Assembly (NCBI GenBank): GCA_016858145.1
Contig: JAEHOE010000023.1
Location: 124,001-188,000 of the forward strand
Reading direction: 5' to 3'
Length of the DNA stretch: 64,000 nt
Source of the DNA: Edaphochlamys debaryana
Lineage: Eukaryota; Chlorophyta; Chlorophyceae; Chlamydomonadales
Position numbers and translations under genes: made by a program. Numbering within the stretch: position 1 is the first letter of the stretch; each line of letters begins with the position of its first letter. The notes beneath the pieces were generated by a model. It saw only the letters and a list, made by a program, of their open reading frames with translations. It was not told the DNA's origin and did no database searches. Shown one piece after another: positions 50,200-62,800 of the stretch.

Positions 50200-53100
50200 A
50201 TGGCCTACTCTTACCTGAACGACGATAGCTCTGCTGACACCACGCAAACGTGGAACGAAATTCTGGCTAGGGACATACCGTGGGAGACCTATGCGACCGC
50301 GCGGCTTATCACGGAGAAGGACCTGTCGCTGATTCGGCGTTATGACAAGCGCTCGGCGGAGCTTAAGGCGTCCATGCTGGACGAGGTGCGCCTGGCAGCC
50401 AGGCGTGGACCGGGCTGGGGCCATGGACCCACAACTCGATCCCCTGCGTGCAGTCTGGCCCCGCGTATGTGGAGGCCTTCATGACCGTGCTGAAGAACGT
50501 GACCAAGCCGGAGACCGTTCAATACGTGCTGGCGCTCCTCATTCAGATGCTGCAAGGTGCTGGGGGCGTGGGCGAGGTTGCAGGCTGCGACCGCAGGCTG
50601 ATTGAGCGCAATCGCCGCTGCGCTGCCTCGCAGAGAACCCCACGCGGGCACGCCTCTTCCACCAGCAAAGCGACCAGCACCTCACGGCGCAGCCAGACCC
50701 TTACACCGTGCTGGAGAGGTGGGATGGCCTGGGAATCGCAGGTTGCGTGTGCGCAGTTGCGCGGACCATCAACACCCAGCTCCCCCCCGCAGGCTGCTGC
50801 AGCGCCAGGACGACTGGTGGTCGCAGGACAAAGCCTGCAAGCTGCTGACCATCGTGATTGAGAGCCGCCCGCGCAAGGGGGTCAGCGTGGCCAACGGAGC
50901 CAGCACGTCGGACGGGTACTCCTCCGACCCGGCGGAGACGGTGCGTTGCTCATCTTCGCTCATGCCCCTCTGCAGCTGCTTGTCAGGGTCTACACCGTGC
51001 ACCTCCCGGGGGTGGTTGGTCGGGCACCAATACAACTGCAGCGAACACCCCTAACCGTGCATCCCTCTCGGGGAACCCCTCGTTATCGCACCTCGCCTCG
51101 CCCCGCAGCACATCAGCCTCTTCCTGGACTGGCTGGTGAACCAGCTCAACAGCCGCGCCAACCTCTCCAAAAACCCGCCCACCGTCATCAACACCTCCAT
51201 CAGCTGCCTGGCGGCGCTGCTCAAGGAGCGCTCCACGCGGCAGCTGTTCCTGCGGGCGGGCGGGCTGCAGGTGGGGCCACGCACAGAACGGCTGCCCAGA
51301 AGGGGCATTCGCGGCTTCTACCGGGAGCAAGTTGGGACCCCGCAGCAACTGGGGGCCACGCCCTGAGCTGCGCAACCGGTCAGGGCGGTCGCAGTCCTGC
51401 ATACGGTATTCCACTTGCGTCGCCTGGATGGACGGCCCCAGGCTCGCACCTGGCTGTCCTCTGCCCTGCCTTCCGGGCCCCAGACCCCACCACCCACCCA
51501 CCCTCCCCTCTCCTCCTTGACCTCCTCCCTCAACCTCCCCACCCACTCCCCCAGGCCCTGCCCGAGGTGCTGAAGCGCGCCAAGGACTCGCCCACGTCCT
51601 CGCAGCTGCTGTACGAGACGTGCCTGTGCGTGTGGCAGATGACGTACCTGCGCCCCGCGGCCGAGGTGATGGGCAGCGTGGGCCTGGTGCGGCTGCTGGT
51701 GGACGTGTGCCGCACCGCGCAGAAGGAGAAGGTGTTCCGCATGGCCCTGGCCTCGCTGCGCAACCTGCTGGGCTACGAGGACCTGGGCCTGGCCAGCGAC
51801 ATGGTGGAGGCGGGGCTCAACAAGGTGGGGGAGGGGTTGGAGGGGAAGAAGGGGCGGAGGGGAGGGAAAGAAGGGGCGGAGGGCAGGGGAGAAGGGGCGG
51901 AGGAGGGGAGGGGGAGGGGAGGGATTAATGTTTGTCGAGCTGGACTTGAAGAAGGAGCGTGAGCGGCAGCCAGCGAGCCCGGAGCGGTGGGCGGGAAAGC
52001 CGGGCCTGAAGACGGGGTGGGAAGATGGGATGGGGAGCAGCCGGGGGAGAAGGGTACGGTACCGTACTGATCGCCATGGGCGGGTGATGGAGGGGCAATT
52101 GGGGAGCACGTCAGGGCGACCTTAAGCGGGAAAAACTGATTGCAAGTGCGAACGAGGCATACGGGGTTGGGAAGAGCGCGGTGCAAATTGGGTGCTCCGA
52201 GGTTTGCAGGGGGGAAGGGCAAATGGGAATGGAGGCAGGAGGAGAGGGGAAAGGGCATTGACGCGGCACACATGGCGGCGCTGCGGCACACACTGGCGGA
52301 GTCACCATGTCCCTGGCAAAGAGGCTGCAGCGGGCGGAGCCCCGGACTGGTGGCGCGCCTTCCCGACGAGCCAGCGGGGGCCGTTCCTCACCGTCCCTCA
52401 CCGCGTCTCCCTCCCGACCCGACTGGCGCCTCCGCAGGTGGTGATCACTCGGTCACTGCAGTCGTGGGGCGACGAGGACGTGGTGGAGATGCTGACGTAC
52501 GTGGACGAGAAGCTCAAGCAGGGCATCCTCATCGTCTCCAACTTTGAGAAGTACAAGAAGGAGGTGGGTGAAGGGGGACTGAGGAGGCGGGGGGAGGATG
52601 GAGGTGCGGGCTGGCAGCCGCGCATGCTTTGCGGTGTGGGACAGGGCGGGCGCTGTTGGGCGGGTCGCAACTCCGGGAGCGAGGCAGGGATCATGGGTCT
52701 CCGCAGCGGTGCCGCTGACCAATGCCCGCTTCCCTTGCATCACCCCCTGCGTTGTTGGAGCACGCCGCAACTCGAGCGTGGCGGGACAAGGGCGTCAGTG
52801 TCGGGGCGGGGAGCAGGGTTCGCCAGAGCGCCCCAGCTGAACGTCACCCGCCCTGGTCCATGCTGCAGGTCATGAGCGGGCAGCTGGACTGGAGCCCCAT
52901 GCACACGTCGGACCTGTTCTGGCGCGAGAACGTGGACAAGTTCGAGGAGCGCGACTTCCAGGTGCTGCGCGTGCTGCTCAAGATCATCGAGACCAGCCGA
53001 GACGTGCGTCTGGGGGGTGCGGGAGCGGCGCGGGGGTGGGCAGGGCGGGCCAATAGCCTGCTGAGGCGTTGGGCGGCAGTCAGAGGCGAGCATATACCGT

Positions 53101-53768
53101 TAGTGTGTAGTGTATACCGTCATGGCGGACTAAGACGCCACGTCGTGAGCTGACCGTCTGTCCACCCCGCTGGCCTCCCCGGTGCGAGACGACCATCGGT
53201 CAGGGCGGCTGGGTAGTAACAGCGGAGTGAGCGGGCCCAGGGCGAGGAGCAGGCGTGGCACCGATAGCTGACGACCTGCGCGCCTCCTTGCCGCACACCC
53301 TTCCCCCCCGCAGGTTAAGACCCTGGCCGTGGGCTGCCACGACCTGGGGCAGTTCATCGTCAACCACACGCAGGTGGGAACGGGGACGGAGCGGGGTGGA
53401 GAGGGCCGGGGGTGGGAGTGGGACGTGTGGCCATGTGGGTGGGATCACGTGCGCTGGCGCGGACGGGGGCGGGGCATGTGCTCAGTGGGCTCGCAGCCGT
53501 CTTAAGTCCCAGCTATCATCCTGGGCATACCGCACTTCGCCGTCGGCAAAGCTCCGGCGCCTCCAGAAAGCGTTGCCTACGCCCGTACCCCCCTCCTCCC
53601 CTCCTCCCCTCCTCCGCCCAGGGCCGCTACATCGTGAACGACCTGCGCGGCAAGGAGCTGGTGATGCGGCTGCTGTCGCACAGCGACGTGGAGGTGCAGA
53701 AGCAGGCGCTGCTGTGCGTGCAGAAGCTCATGCTCAGCAAGGACAAGCTGGACTTCCTCAAGGGCTAA
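50200..53768 (+). CDS. VMA13: V-type proton ATPase subunit H
   Basis: Subunit H is the HEAT-repeat regulatory subunit of the V1 sector; it is needed for activity of the assembled pump and blocks ATP hydrolysis in free V1. Ten exons join in phase: 50200-50385, 50454-50556, 50634-50718, 50793-50940, 51109-51270, 51555-51824, 52438-52563, 52869-53003, 53314-53373, 53622-53768, giving 473 residues, a normal family length. Family landmarks are DIPWETYATARLITEKD near the N-terminus, then FLDWLVNQL and QMTYLRP. The C-terminal domain has LDWSPMHTSDLFWREN, LAVGCHDLGQFI, LRGKELVMRLLSH and VQKQALLCVQKLML. The short GASTSDGYSSDP segment is a likely loop. In algae the enzyme acidifies vacuoles, acidocalcisomes and contractile vacuole membranes. 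TGTAA at 54353-54357 is a candidate poly(A) signal. Confidence 0.95.
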
Positions 53769-54894
53769 GCGCCCGGGGCGTAAGGCGGCCGAGCGGCTGG
53801 CTGCAAAGGCTAAGCGCCCCGCGGGCGAAGCGGCAAGTCGCAAGGGCCGAGCGGCCGGGCAGCTAGGGCCGCGATGCGTTGGGCGGGTGCCGGCTGAGGG
53901 AGGGGGCGTCGAGCGGTTGGGCGCGCTTGCGGAGTCCACTGCGGGCTCAGCGGCTGGACAGATGAGGAGCCGGGCCGGGTGCATGCAATCAGTGACTCGG
54001 AGATGGCCTGAGGCTTGGCGCGAGTGGGCCGTGGACTTGGCCGGGGGCTGGGGGCTTGGCGAGGGTCGGCTTTGGGGCCCATGCGAATGGGTTGCGGCGT
54101 GTGCGGGCGTGGGATACTGGGGGGAAGGGGCGTACGGACCTGCGAGTGGAGTGGGGTGCACAGAGGGCGGGGGGTGCAACATGGCAATTGAGTGGGTTGG
54201 GTACTCACCGATTCGGGTATGCAGATGAGTGCTGGCAGCTTGTGGAGGCACATGTCGATAGCGGTCCTTGCGCAGACCGGGGTGGAGACGTGAACATGCA
54301 ATACGTGCAAAGGCGTGCGCTTGCGTGTGGACAGAAGTCGAGGACAGGACTGTGTAAGCACGCCGCCTGCTAGCCGCTACTCTCGTGGCGCCACCTCTTT
54401 GCTCGTGCTCCATGCACGGAGTCATGGCTCTTATGCTCTGCCCTGGAGCCGGCACGGCTGCCATCACGGATCGCGCCACCGGCGAGTGTGGCGACAGTTC
54501 CAGGCTTTGCTGCTGCTGACCCTCACGTGACATCCACGACCCACCAGTCACCCGACGTTGCCGTGGCCCACAATAAACAAACACCAGTAGTCACGCCCTC
54601 TATCAGCTCTATGCATGTCTCGCCACCTTCCCCCATGTGAGCGAGCTGTACTCCAGGATCCCTACCTCGATCAGTCAAGCTCTCTGCTCTGCTTCTGCCC
54701 GCACCCTCAATGCACCTCCCCTCCGAAGTGCCGTGCTAGCCCGTCAGGACTCATGCCAGTTGCCCCCCGAGTCGTTCGCTCTCCCTCTCATCCCTCTCAT
54801 CCTCTCTTTCTCTCGCTGACCCCCCTCCCTCTTTGCGCACGCCCAGCCTGCGCCCTAGACCAGCGCTATCACCCACGCGCTGCGGCATGCGGCC
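53769..54894. other. Convergent 3' regions of V-ATPase H and CIA30 genes
   Basis: This 1.1-kb interval lies between two convergent stop codons and has no supported exon. The first ~600 bp, up to the TGTAA at 54353-54357, are probably the 3' UTR of the V-ATPase gene. The rest should include the 3' UTR of the minus-strand CIA30 gene, for which I find no clear TGTAA. Confidence 0.5.
54353..54357 (+). terminator. Candidate TGTAA polyadenylation signal (V-ATPase H)
   Basis: TGTAA, the usual poly(A) signal of volvocalean algae, occurs about 585 nt after the stop codon. The distance is plausible for such 3' UTRs. Confidence 0.45.
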
Positions 54895-57269
54895 TCAGAT
54901 GAAGCCGCGCATCCAGCGGATGGACAGCCGGAAGGGCCCGTTCCGGAAGTCGGCCAGCGTGCCCCCCGCCGTGGTGAACTTGGACACCATGAGGCCCACG
55001 GAGCGGATGTTGGCGCCCTGCAGCGGGGGCCGGTTGGGCACGGGCCGCCCGCGGAACGTGGGCCGGAAGCCTGCGGAGGGCGGCACGCCGGGCCAGGCAA
55101 GCCATGAGGCCAGGGATTGGGGAAAGGGGCAAACGGCCCGTCACAACGTGTTGCCCGACGCAAGGAACTGTCCCTGCACAGACAGCCCGCGCGCGCGTGA
55201 GCCGGGCTCAGATACGGAGGGACGCGCCTAAGCGTAGGGAGTAGCTGCGGCTTACGGAGACTGCTGAGGGAGACTGCCCTCAACGGCTCCCAGCAGCGGC
55301 CCCGACGGCTCCCGGCAAAGTGCACACCCCCCCCGGGCTGCGCCCCCCCCCCACCCGTGAAGGGCAGGTCCACTGCGCCCCACTGCGGGGGGGCCACGAA
55401 CTCGGACTGGTACTGCACCCCGTCGTAGTCGGCATCCGTCTGGGGGCGGGGTGGGGCGGGGTGGTGGTGGAGGGGTTCAGGCTGGGGAGTTAAAGGGCAA
55501 GGCAGCAGGCGGCGGGCCTGACAGCGAGTTCAAAAGGTGGGTGTTGACACGTGTGGAGGAAGCCGACCGCCCCCAGTTACACAGCCGCCGGAGCAAGTGC
55601 GCGTGCAGCTCACCAGCGCGTTCAGCTTGTACACCCTGCACACGGACCGGGGGTGGAGCAGGGCGGGGAAGGGGCGCGGGGGCAATCAGGCTTGCAGCCT
55701 TGTCTCCGTCCGTCCCCTGGAGGCCCCCAGGCGGCAATTGGCACACGTGGCACGAAACCCAAGCTTCGCCACCCTACAAAAACACCGGCGCAGGCGGCAC
55801 CTGCCCCAATGGCACCGACCCAGCGCCCAGCCGGTAAGCGCCAAGGCTGCACCGGCCCACGCTCCCCGCGCCCGCACCTGCCGTCGCCCTTGCACATGAG
55901 CCGCACCCCCCGTGCGGCGCCCAGGCTGGTGAACCCCGCCCAGTCGTCGGAGCGCAGGCTGGCGAAGCCTCCTCCCCCGTCGGTGGTTACGTTGCCGCTG
56001 TACACCGCCGCCTGCTCCCCCGCGTCCCATGTGACGCCATTGCTCTGCGGCCACACGCGCAAGGGCAGGTCGCATTTGGACGGAAAGGGGTTGGGGACAA
56101 AGCAGTCTGTGCAGACTATGGGCAGTCTCCGTGGATGGGCACACATATGGCACGCGCACAGGAAGGTTGGAAGGGCAAAGAGCCCAGCAGAGGCGCTTGG
56201 GCGCCCACTTGGATGCCCGCTTGGGTGGGTGCCCACCAGCTCACCTGAGACCGCCCACCCATGATCTGCGGACCGAGGGGCAGGGGATTAGGGGAGGAAG
56301 GTCAAGCTTTGTGGAGATCACACCTACACAGAGGCCGATGAGGCCACAGAAGCTCGGGCACCCGAGGTCAGACCCAGCCCCGACCATCGAGCTCCTGCCC
56401 CACATACCGTTACAGCACCTGCCGGCCCCCGCCAGGCACCCTCACCAACCCGCCCCTCTGCGCCGCCACCTGCACCCCTCCCTCGCACCCCCACTCCACC
56501 CACCACGTCATCCAGCACGCGCCACCGCGGCCCCATCAGCCCCTTCTCGAAGGAAAGCATCTCGAAGTCGCCCCCGGGTCCCACACTGGCGGCCACAGCA
56601 GCCGCCCGCTCGCGTGCCGCCACGGCGCCCCCCAGGATGGAGTCGAAGGCTCGGCGCATCACCCACGCGCCCTCGTCGCTGCTGCTGCACTCGGCGGCCC
56701 GCTGCACGGCATCCCTGGCGGTGCGGGACAGGCGGGACGCGTGGGAGACCGAGCGCGAGTGGGGTTTGGGCAGCGGTGATGCGGGCGTGGTGCCCGTGCC
56801 ATCGGTGGTGCGCAGCCATGTAGCCCCCTTCTCCCGGCCCAGCGGTGGCCCAGCGGTGGCCCAGCGGTGGCGCGTCACCTGCGCACCTGAGCGTTGATCG
56901 CTCCCCCTCTGTCGCTGTTGAGCCATCCGCGACCTTCAGCGCGGTTTGCGTGTAGGTGCGCAGACAGCCACCCGCATCTCCGGCGTTGTACAGAGGAGCT
57001 CCTAGCGAGATAGCTCGCCGCAGCTCATCTGCAACACTTGTCATGCTGTCTGGGGCAGGCGCTTGGGCCGCGCGCAGTGCGTTCACCCAGTTCCCGAGTG
57101 GATGGGAGCGAAGGATGGGCAAAACGGTCACACCAGCGCGATTATGAGAGTGTGCGAGACGAAGCAAGTCGAGGGTAATGCCATCTGCGCAGCGCGACGG
57201 TGCACCCTCGTGTGTGTCTACTGTCTTGGGGGAATGGCGCGGGACGCGCAACTTGCATCGAGGCAACAT
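54895..57269 (-). CDS. CIA30-domain protein (complex I intermediate-associated protein 30 family)
   Basis: Family members assist assembly of mitochondrial complex I (NDUFAF1) or related organelle complexes. Seven exons join in phase: 57269-56887, 56714-56504, 56265-56245, 56044-55878, 55635-55614, 55439-55355 and 55070-54895, giving about 354 residues. The CIA30 domain spans roughly residues 180-354, with WRVLDDVIMGGRSQSN, FASLRSDDWAG, GVRLMCKGDGR, DGVQYQSEF and IRSVGLMVSKF, ending FRLSIRWMRGFI. Exons 3 and 5 are micro-exons of 21 and 22 nt; exon 3 encodes the signature IMGGRSQ. The start at 57269 is the first ATG after an in-frame stop and gives an Arg-rich N-terminus, compatible with organelle targeting. 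A later Met before TSVADELRRAIS is an alternative start. Mitochondrion versus plastid cannot be decided here. Confidence 0.87.
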
Positions 57270-57582
57270 CCCGGCAAGCCCCGAGGCCCAGAGCCGGGAA
57301 GAGACTGCGACACAACTTATGCTCAAAACACGCGACAGCTTGCGCGCCCCTACCTACCCTAGAGAAGCCTGCGCCCTCAACAGCGACCCGTCTGGCCATC
57401 TCCCGCGCGCATTTCGGGAACCCCACACGCAACGATGCTGATATCGGCTCCAGTCTGCAAAGTATGCTTGTAGGTCTCCTAGGACCACAGCCAACAACTC
57501 GCGCCCTCGCTTGTGGCGTTCCGCTTCTCAGCCCCCTCGCTGAGTCCCCCCTCCCCGCCTGCGCCCCGGCCCCACTTCCAGG
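57270..57582. promoter_or_regulatory. Bidirectional intergenic region, CIA30 / HVA22-like
   Basis: Just 313 bp separate the divergent start codons. A CAG directly before the GATGG of the HVA22-like start resembles a splice acceptor, so that gene may have a 5' UTR intron here. No other feature is evident. Confidence 0.45.
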
Positions 57583-59494
57583 ATGGTGCTGGGGTGCGCC
57601 GTGCCCGCCTACCTCACGCACAAGGCGGTCAGCGCCGCGGGGCAGCAGGGCGTCTCTCCCGCCGCCAGCCAGCAGCTGCGGCACTGGTGCATCTACTGTG
57701 AGGGCGGCGCCAGGGGTTGGGGGTCTGGTCGCCAGCGCGGGGTTACGGTAGGGCAAACAGGAGCACAAAACCCTAGAACCAGCCATCGCCTGGTCTCCAT
57801 AGGATGGCGCGCACGTGATTGTGCCCTCTGAGGAGCCGAATGCTCAGCGCAGAGGCATCTGCCTCGTCGTTCCAGCCCCAACGCCAGCCACTTCTTGCCG
57901 TTGCCCTGCCGCAGGGCTGCTGCTGGGGTTCTTCCTGTGCCTGGAGTGGCTGGCGGACATGAGCATCTTCTGGTGGGGTGTGGGGAGGGCAGAATGGGAG
58001 GGAGGAGGAGACGGGAGGGTTGGGTTGGGTGGAGGTGAGGGTGGGCTGCGCATGGGGCTGGAGCAGGCTTTGGAGACGAAGGGCACCGCTTCCGGAAAGG
58101 GGGGAGGGAGGAGGCGGTGGGGGGAGGCCACACGGGCCTGATGGCGCGTTCAAACAGGCATGGCTGGCATGCCTGGGATCTTGGCTGCCGTGCGGCAGCT
58201 TTACTCCAGCGGGCAGTTGCGGCGTGGTCCAGCAAGCAGGGCGGTTCCTTGCACAAGAGCAGAAACGCGGCGGGTTACGCCTACGGCTGGAGTCTCGGTC
58301 GGTCAAGTCAAGGGGCCAAACTCCAAGGCTGTGAGGCTTGCTTTTAGAGCCTGCAGCGAGGGCTGCGTCTTGGCCGTGCATGTATGCGGCTTGGCCACGC
58401 CTAGCTGCACCTCAACACCGCTCTGATGACACCTCCCTGCCCGTGTTCCACCCACCTCCCCGACCCTGCTCCCACCCCCCATCCCCCCAGGATGCCCCTC
58501 TACTATGAGGCCAAGCTGGTGCTGGTGGTGGCCATGTGGCACCCGCGCACGCACGTGGCCGTCACCCTGTACGACAGGTGAGGCACGTGCGTGTGCCGTA
58601 CTTTGCCTTGCCTTCGCTCTCCGGGGCTGCCTGACGCACGTGGCTCACCTCGAAAGAAAGCGCCGCGAATGGGCGTCAACTTGCGGGGTTGCTGCCACCG
58701 TGACTGACGCGAATGCACACAAACCCCTTACAGCTCAAAGCATGGCCGCTTGCTGTGGGTACCAATGATGGAGCTGTGAGGCCTCAAGCCTGCACCGCCG
58801 CCTTTGCCTCCGCGCGTGCCAAGCCGGATATCCGACCATGTCCCCGTTGATACACTTCGTTCCCTGAACCTGCACGCGACTTTCCCCCAAACCCCTCCCG
58901 AGCAGCTACGTGCTGCCCCTGCTGCGGCAGAACGAGGCCAACATTGACCGTTTCTTCGTGGAGTCGCGAGCGCGCGTGGCGGATGCAGTCACGAGTCAAG
59001 TCACGGCGTGAGGGGCCGGCTTGTTGGGCGAGGGCCGGCAGGGGACTAGTTGGCGGGGCATGGAAGGGACAAGAAGGATTTCATCAGAGACCTGGAAGGG
59101 CTTAGGAGTGTGGCAGTACTTACTGCGGGTTGCCTGAGAGGGGCAAGTAAGCGGAGAAGGGTGGCAGGTTGAGGGGCGGCGGGGTGTTGTGGGGGGATGG
59201 GAGGTCTGCCAAAAGTGGCGCGTCCGCTCCATACTCCATACTCCACCTCATGTGCACCCTTTCGCTGCAGGGCCCAAGGCTACGTGCAGAATAACGCGGG
59301 AGTAATAGTGCAGTCGCTAAAGTCCTTCTCGGAGGTGAGGCCTGTACAGTCGCGTATGCATGTCCGCTCGCGGCGAACCTGCGTGTTACCCCTTCGATCC
59401 CCCTTCCTCGCCCCCGACCTTGCGCCCCCCACAGAAACCACCCATGGCGTCTGGTGGGAGCGCGTCGACACCGACGCATGCCAAGGCGCAGTGA
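57583..59494 (+). CDS. HVA22/REEP (TB2/DP1) family ER membrane-shaping protein
   Basis: Proteins of this family insert hairpins into the endoplasmic reticulum, curve tubules and affect vesicle traffic; HVA22 is the plant branch. Six exons join in phase: 57583-57697, 57915-57972, 58491-58577, 58906-59007, 59271-59334, 59435-59494, giving 161 residues. The TB2/DP1 domain covers about residues 1-95: AVPAYLTHKAV, then LRHWCIYWLLLGFFLCLEWLAD forming the hydrophobic hairpin, then MPLYYEAKLVLVVAMWHP and YDSYVLPLL. The N-terminus is slightly short, and the sequence before the ATG looks like a splice acceptor, so an upstream coding exon cannot be excluded, though I found none that fits in phase. The C-terminal 60 residues are polar. 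TGTAA lies 72 nt after the stop. Confidence 0.87.
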
Positions 59495-59565
59495 ACATGG
59501 TCCGGTCGCGCTGTGCTTGGACCGTCAACTGATGTTCTCCCGTGTGTTCTATCCGAGAAAGCACA

Positions 59566-59570
59566 TGTAA
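59566..59570 (+). terminator. Candidate TGTAA polyadenylation signal (HVA22-like gene)
   Basis: TGTAA lies 72 nt after the HVA22-like stop codon, in a locally AT-rich stretch and about 270 nt upstream of the IFT74 start. Confidence 0.55.
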
Positions 59571-59838
59571 TATAACTTCTGCAGCTCTGGCGAAAATCGT
59601 ACATCCCGCATTTGCATCCTTCCAAGCTTCCGCTTCCCAGCACCCACAGCAGAGAATGGAGACTGCAGCTTTGGACTAGGAATTACGCAGGCAACATTGG
59701 GCCAGAGCTCAAGCTGCAGGTCAAGACGCTTGCTCGAAGGCGAAGACATCTGCGCACACTTGCCTCTCTATTCTTGCTGGGCCCGATACAAGCTTTTGTT
59801 AGCCTTCTCTAGCACCGGCTGCGGCCGCTGGGCCGAAA
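59571..59838. promoter_or_regulatory. IFT74 upstream region
   Basis: About 270 bp separate the upstream poly(A) signal from the IFT74 ATG. It is lower in GC than the flanking exons and should hold the IFT74 promoter and 5' UTR. I see no distinctive motif. Confidence 0.45.
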
Positions 59839-62800
59839 ATGGAGCGCCCTTCCAGCCGCGGCGCACTCGCGCTCGGCGCGGGAGGAATGCACAAGGCCCC
59901 GACTGGAGGCCCCGTGCAGCAGCCTGACAGGCCCATGACGCAAAGCAGGGGCCCGCCCGGAGCGCCTGGAGCGATGCGCGCTCCGGCGGGAGGGTCCATT
60001 ATCGGAGCCGGGCCCCCTGGCACGGCCATGCGAGGGCCAGGCGGAGGGCCGGGCGGAGGACCCCCGGGGACCGCCTACAAGCGCCTGGGGACGGCATCAC
60101 AACGGCCGGGGACAGGGCAGGCGGCAGCGGCAGCAGCAGCTGCCGCCCGGGCGGGCCAGAGCCTGCAGGTGGAGAACCGGCCCATCACTAACCATGGCGT
60201 GTCGGGGATGAAGACCGCGGCCGCGGGCGTGGGGCGCCAGGTGCTCGACAAGAACTACTTCATGAACGAGCTCCGGCAAAAGCGCATGGAGATCGCGCAG
60301 GTCACCCAGCAAATGAAGGTGGGCCCAAGGCTCCCCATCCCCAGACATGTCTACATGCCCCAGTTTCACCCCTGCCTCCTCTGCCCCTCTGGACCCGCTT
60401 GCGCACCTGCCCCCTGGGCGAGCCTCGCGCTGTCCTCTAAGGGTCATCGTTCTCGCTCCGCATCTGCCCGCAGTCGGACCTGGAGGCCGTGGAGCGCAAG
60501 CAGGCGCAGTACAACTCCATGGACAAGCGCGCCAGTGACCTGTCCAAGGAGGTCAAGATCCTGCAGGAGGCGCTGGCGGACTACAACACGGTGCTGGACA
60601 AGGTGGGGGGGGAGGGAGGAGGGGGGGGGAGGGAGGAGGGGGGGGAGGGAGGAGGGGGGGGAGGGAGGAGGGGGGGGAGGGAGGGGGGGAGGGGGAAAGG
60701 AGGGGAGGGAAGGGAGGGGGGAGGATGAGGAGGGAAAGGCGTAGGAGGGGATGGAAGGGAGGAGTTGGGGTTCTCACTGCTGGTGCCCAGAACTCCTAAC
60801 CTGCTGCACCCCTCCGTCCTCCCCCTCCCCCTCCCCCTCCCCCCCCCCAACAGGTCGGCTCCCAGACGCCCATCCACCAGATCCAGCAGGAGCACTCGGC
60901 GCTGCGGGAGCGCAACGAGCAGCAGCGCAAGCGCGTGGACGAGGTGCTCACGGAGCGGCTCAACCTGGAGGCCAAGGCCAAGCAGGTGGGGGCGCGGGGC
61001 GTGGACTCGTGGGGGTGGGATGGCGGCAGGAGTTGAGTTGGGGGAGGAGGGGCGGGGCGGATTGGAGGTGGCAGCGTGGGGTACAGGAGGGGCGTGAGAC
61101 GGTAATGGGGGCGCGTGCGTGGGTGGCCGGAGCCGGGGCACTGGCCGGATAGGGCTTGGGCTGAGGGAACGGGGGTGAGGGAGGGCAGGTGTACCTCGCT
61201 GTGGAGTCTTCACCTGAGCCGCCCGCGGCCGCACCAGCCACACGCCCCGCCCTCCCTCACCCGCGCCCCTGCCCCTCCTGCGCCTCTCTCACCGCCTGCC
61301 CTCCCACCCACCCACCCCTCTCCTGCCCCCCCCCCAGGCCGAGACCAAGATGTCTGAGATCCAGTCCAACATGGACCAGCGCCTCAACGCCATGCCGCCC
61401 AGCCAGCGCCAGCAGTACCAGGAGCTGGTCACGGAGCAGCAGCAGCTGCAGGTGAGGGGAGCGGGATTACGCGGGTGGGGGTGGGCCAAGAACGGGGCGA
61501 GCCGGGTACTGGAAACGAGGGTTTGCGACCGGGGGCGCAGCAATGCCCTCCCTACCTCTCCCCCTTTCACCTCCCCCCTCCTACCCCCCCTCCCCCGCCC
61601 CTACCTCCCCGCACCCCCCAGGCCGACGCCAAGCGCTTCGAGGAGGACGTGGACGAGCTGGACAAGCAGCTGCAGGCGAGCGAGGGCGAGCTGGCGCGCA
61701 ACCCCTTCAAGCAGCGCTCGCTGCAGCTGCAGGAGCAGATCAAGAGCCTGACGGAGCGCAAGTACGAGCTGACGGAGGAGGAGCGCCAGTCCAAGCGCTC
61801 GCCCGAGGAGCTGCGCGCCGACCTCATGGCCAAGATCAAGCGCGACAACACCGAGGTGGAGCAGATGACGACGCAGGTGCGGGGGTGGAGTGGTGGGAAG
61901 GGGTGGGTGGGGTGGGGTGGGGTGGTTGCGGAGGGAGGGAAGGGGGTAAGTTGTAGGCGAACGGTTAGGGGAGGAAGCAGGGGGGGGAAGCAGGGGCCCG
62001 TCACCTTCCTGTACGCCGCCGACACTGACGCCTGCCCTCCCCCTCCCCTCCACCCCCTCCGCCCCCCAGATCCGCGACCTGCAGGACACCATCAAGAAGG
62101 CCGAGGAGCGCGTCAAGGCGCTGGGGGGCGCCACCAGCGGGGCGGCGGCCGCCGAGGAGAAGGCCAACCGCGAGAAGTTCGAGGAGCTGCTGGCCAAGGA
62201 GCGGGACCTCAACAACTTCATGGACGGATTCCCCTCGCGCAAGGACGCCAAGCTCAAGGTCCGTGGGGGGCTGGGAGCTCGGGTAGCGCTACGGAGACGG
62301 GGAGCTGCCGGCGGAGGCGAGGCGTGGGCTGTGGGGTTCCTGGGGCAGCGTTCCCAATATGGCGGTCACGGGGGTGTTATTACCGTTATCTGCCGGGGCT
62401 GACATTGCCCCCGCCTCCCTTCCCCCCTCCCCATTCCCCCCTTACAGGAGAAGCAGTCCAAGGAGGACGGCATCGTGGCGACGCTGGAGAAGGTGGTCAA
62501 GATGCAGGGCATCATCGGCTCCTCGCTGCCCAGCCAGAAGAAGTTCAAGGAGATGCAGGACGAGCTGGAGTACAAGAAGATGCAGCTGGAGAACACGCAG
62601 ACCACGCAGGAGCGGCTCAAGGAGGTGCGAGACCAGCAAGGGAGCGGGCCGCGTCAAGAGAGAGACAGGGATAGGGAGGGTCATGCGCCGGGTGCCTTCG
62701 GAGGTCCCTTTGCCTTTTCCCTTCATCAGCCTACCCCACGCACGCGGCAGCTCGCCCATCCACCCCCTGGCTCGTCCTCACGCCCTCCCCTCCTCCGCCA

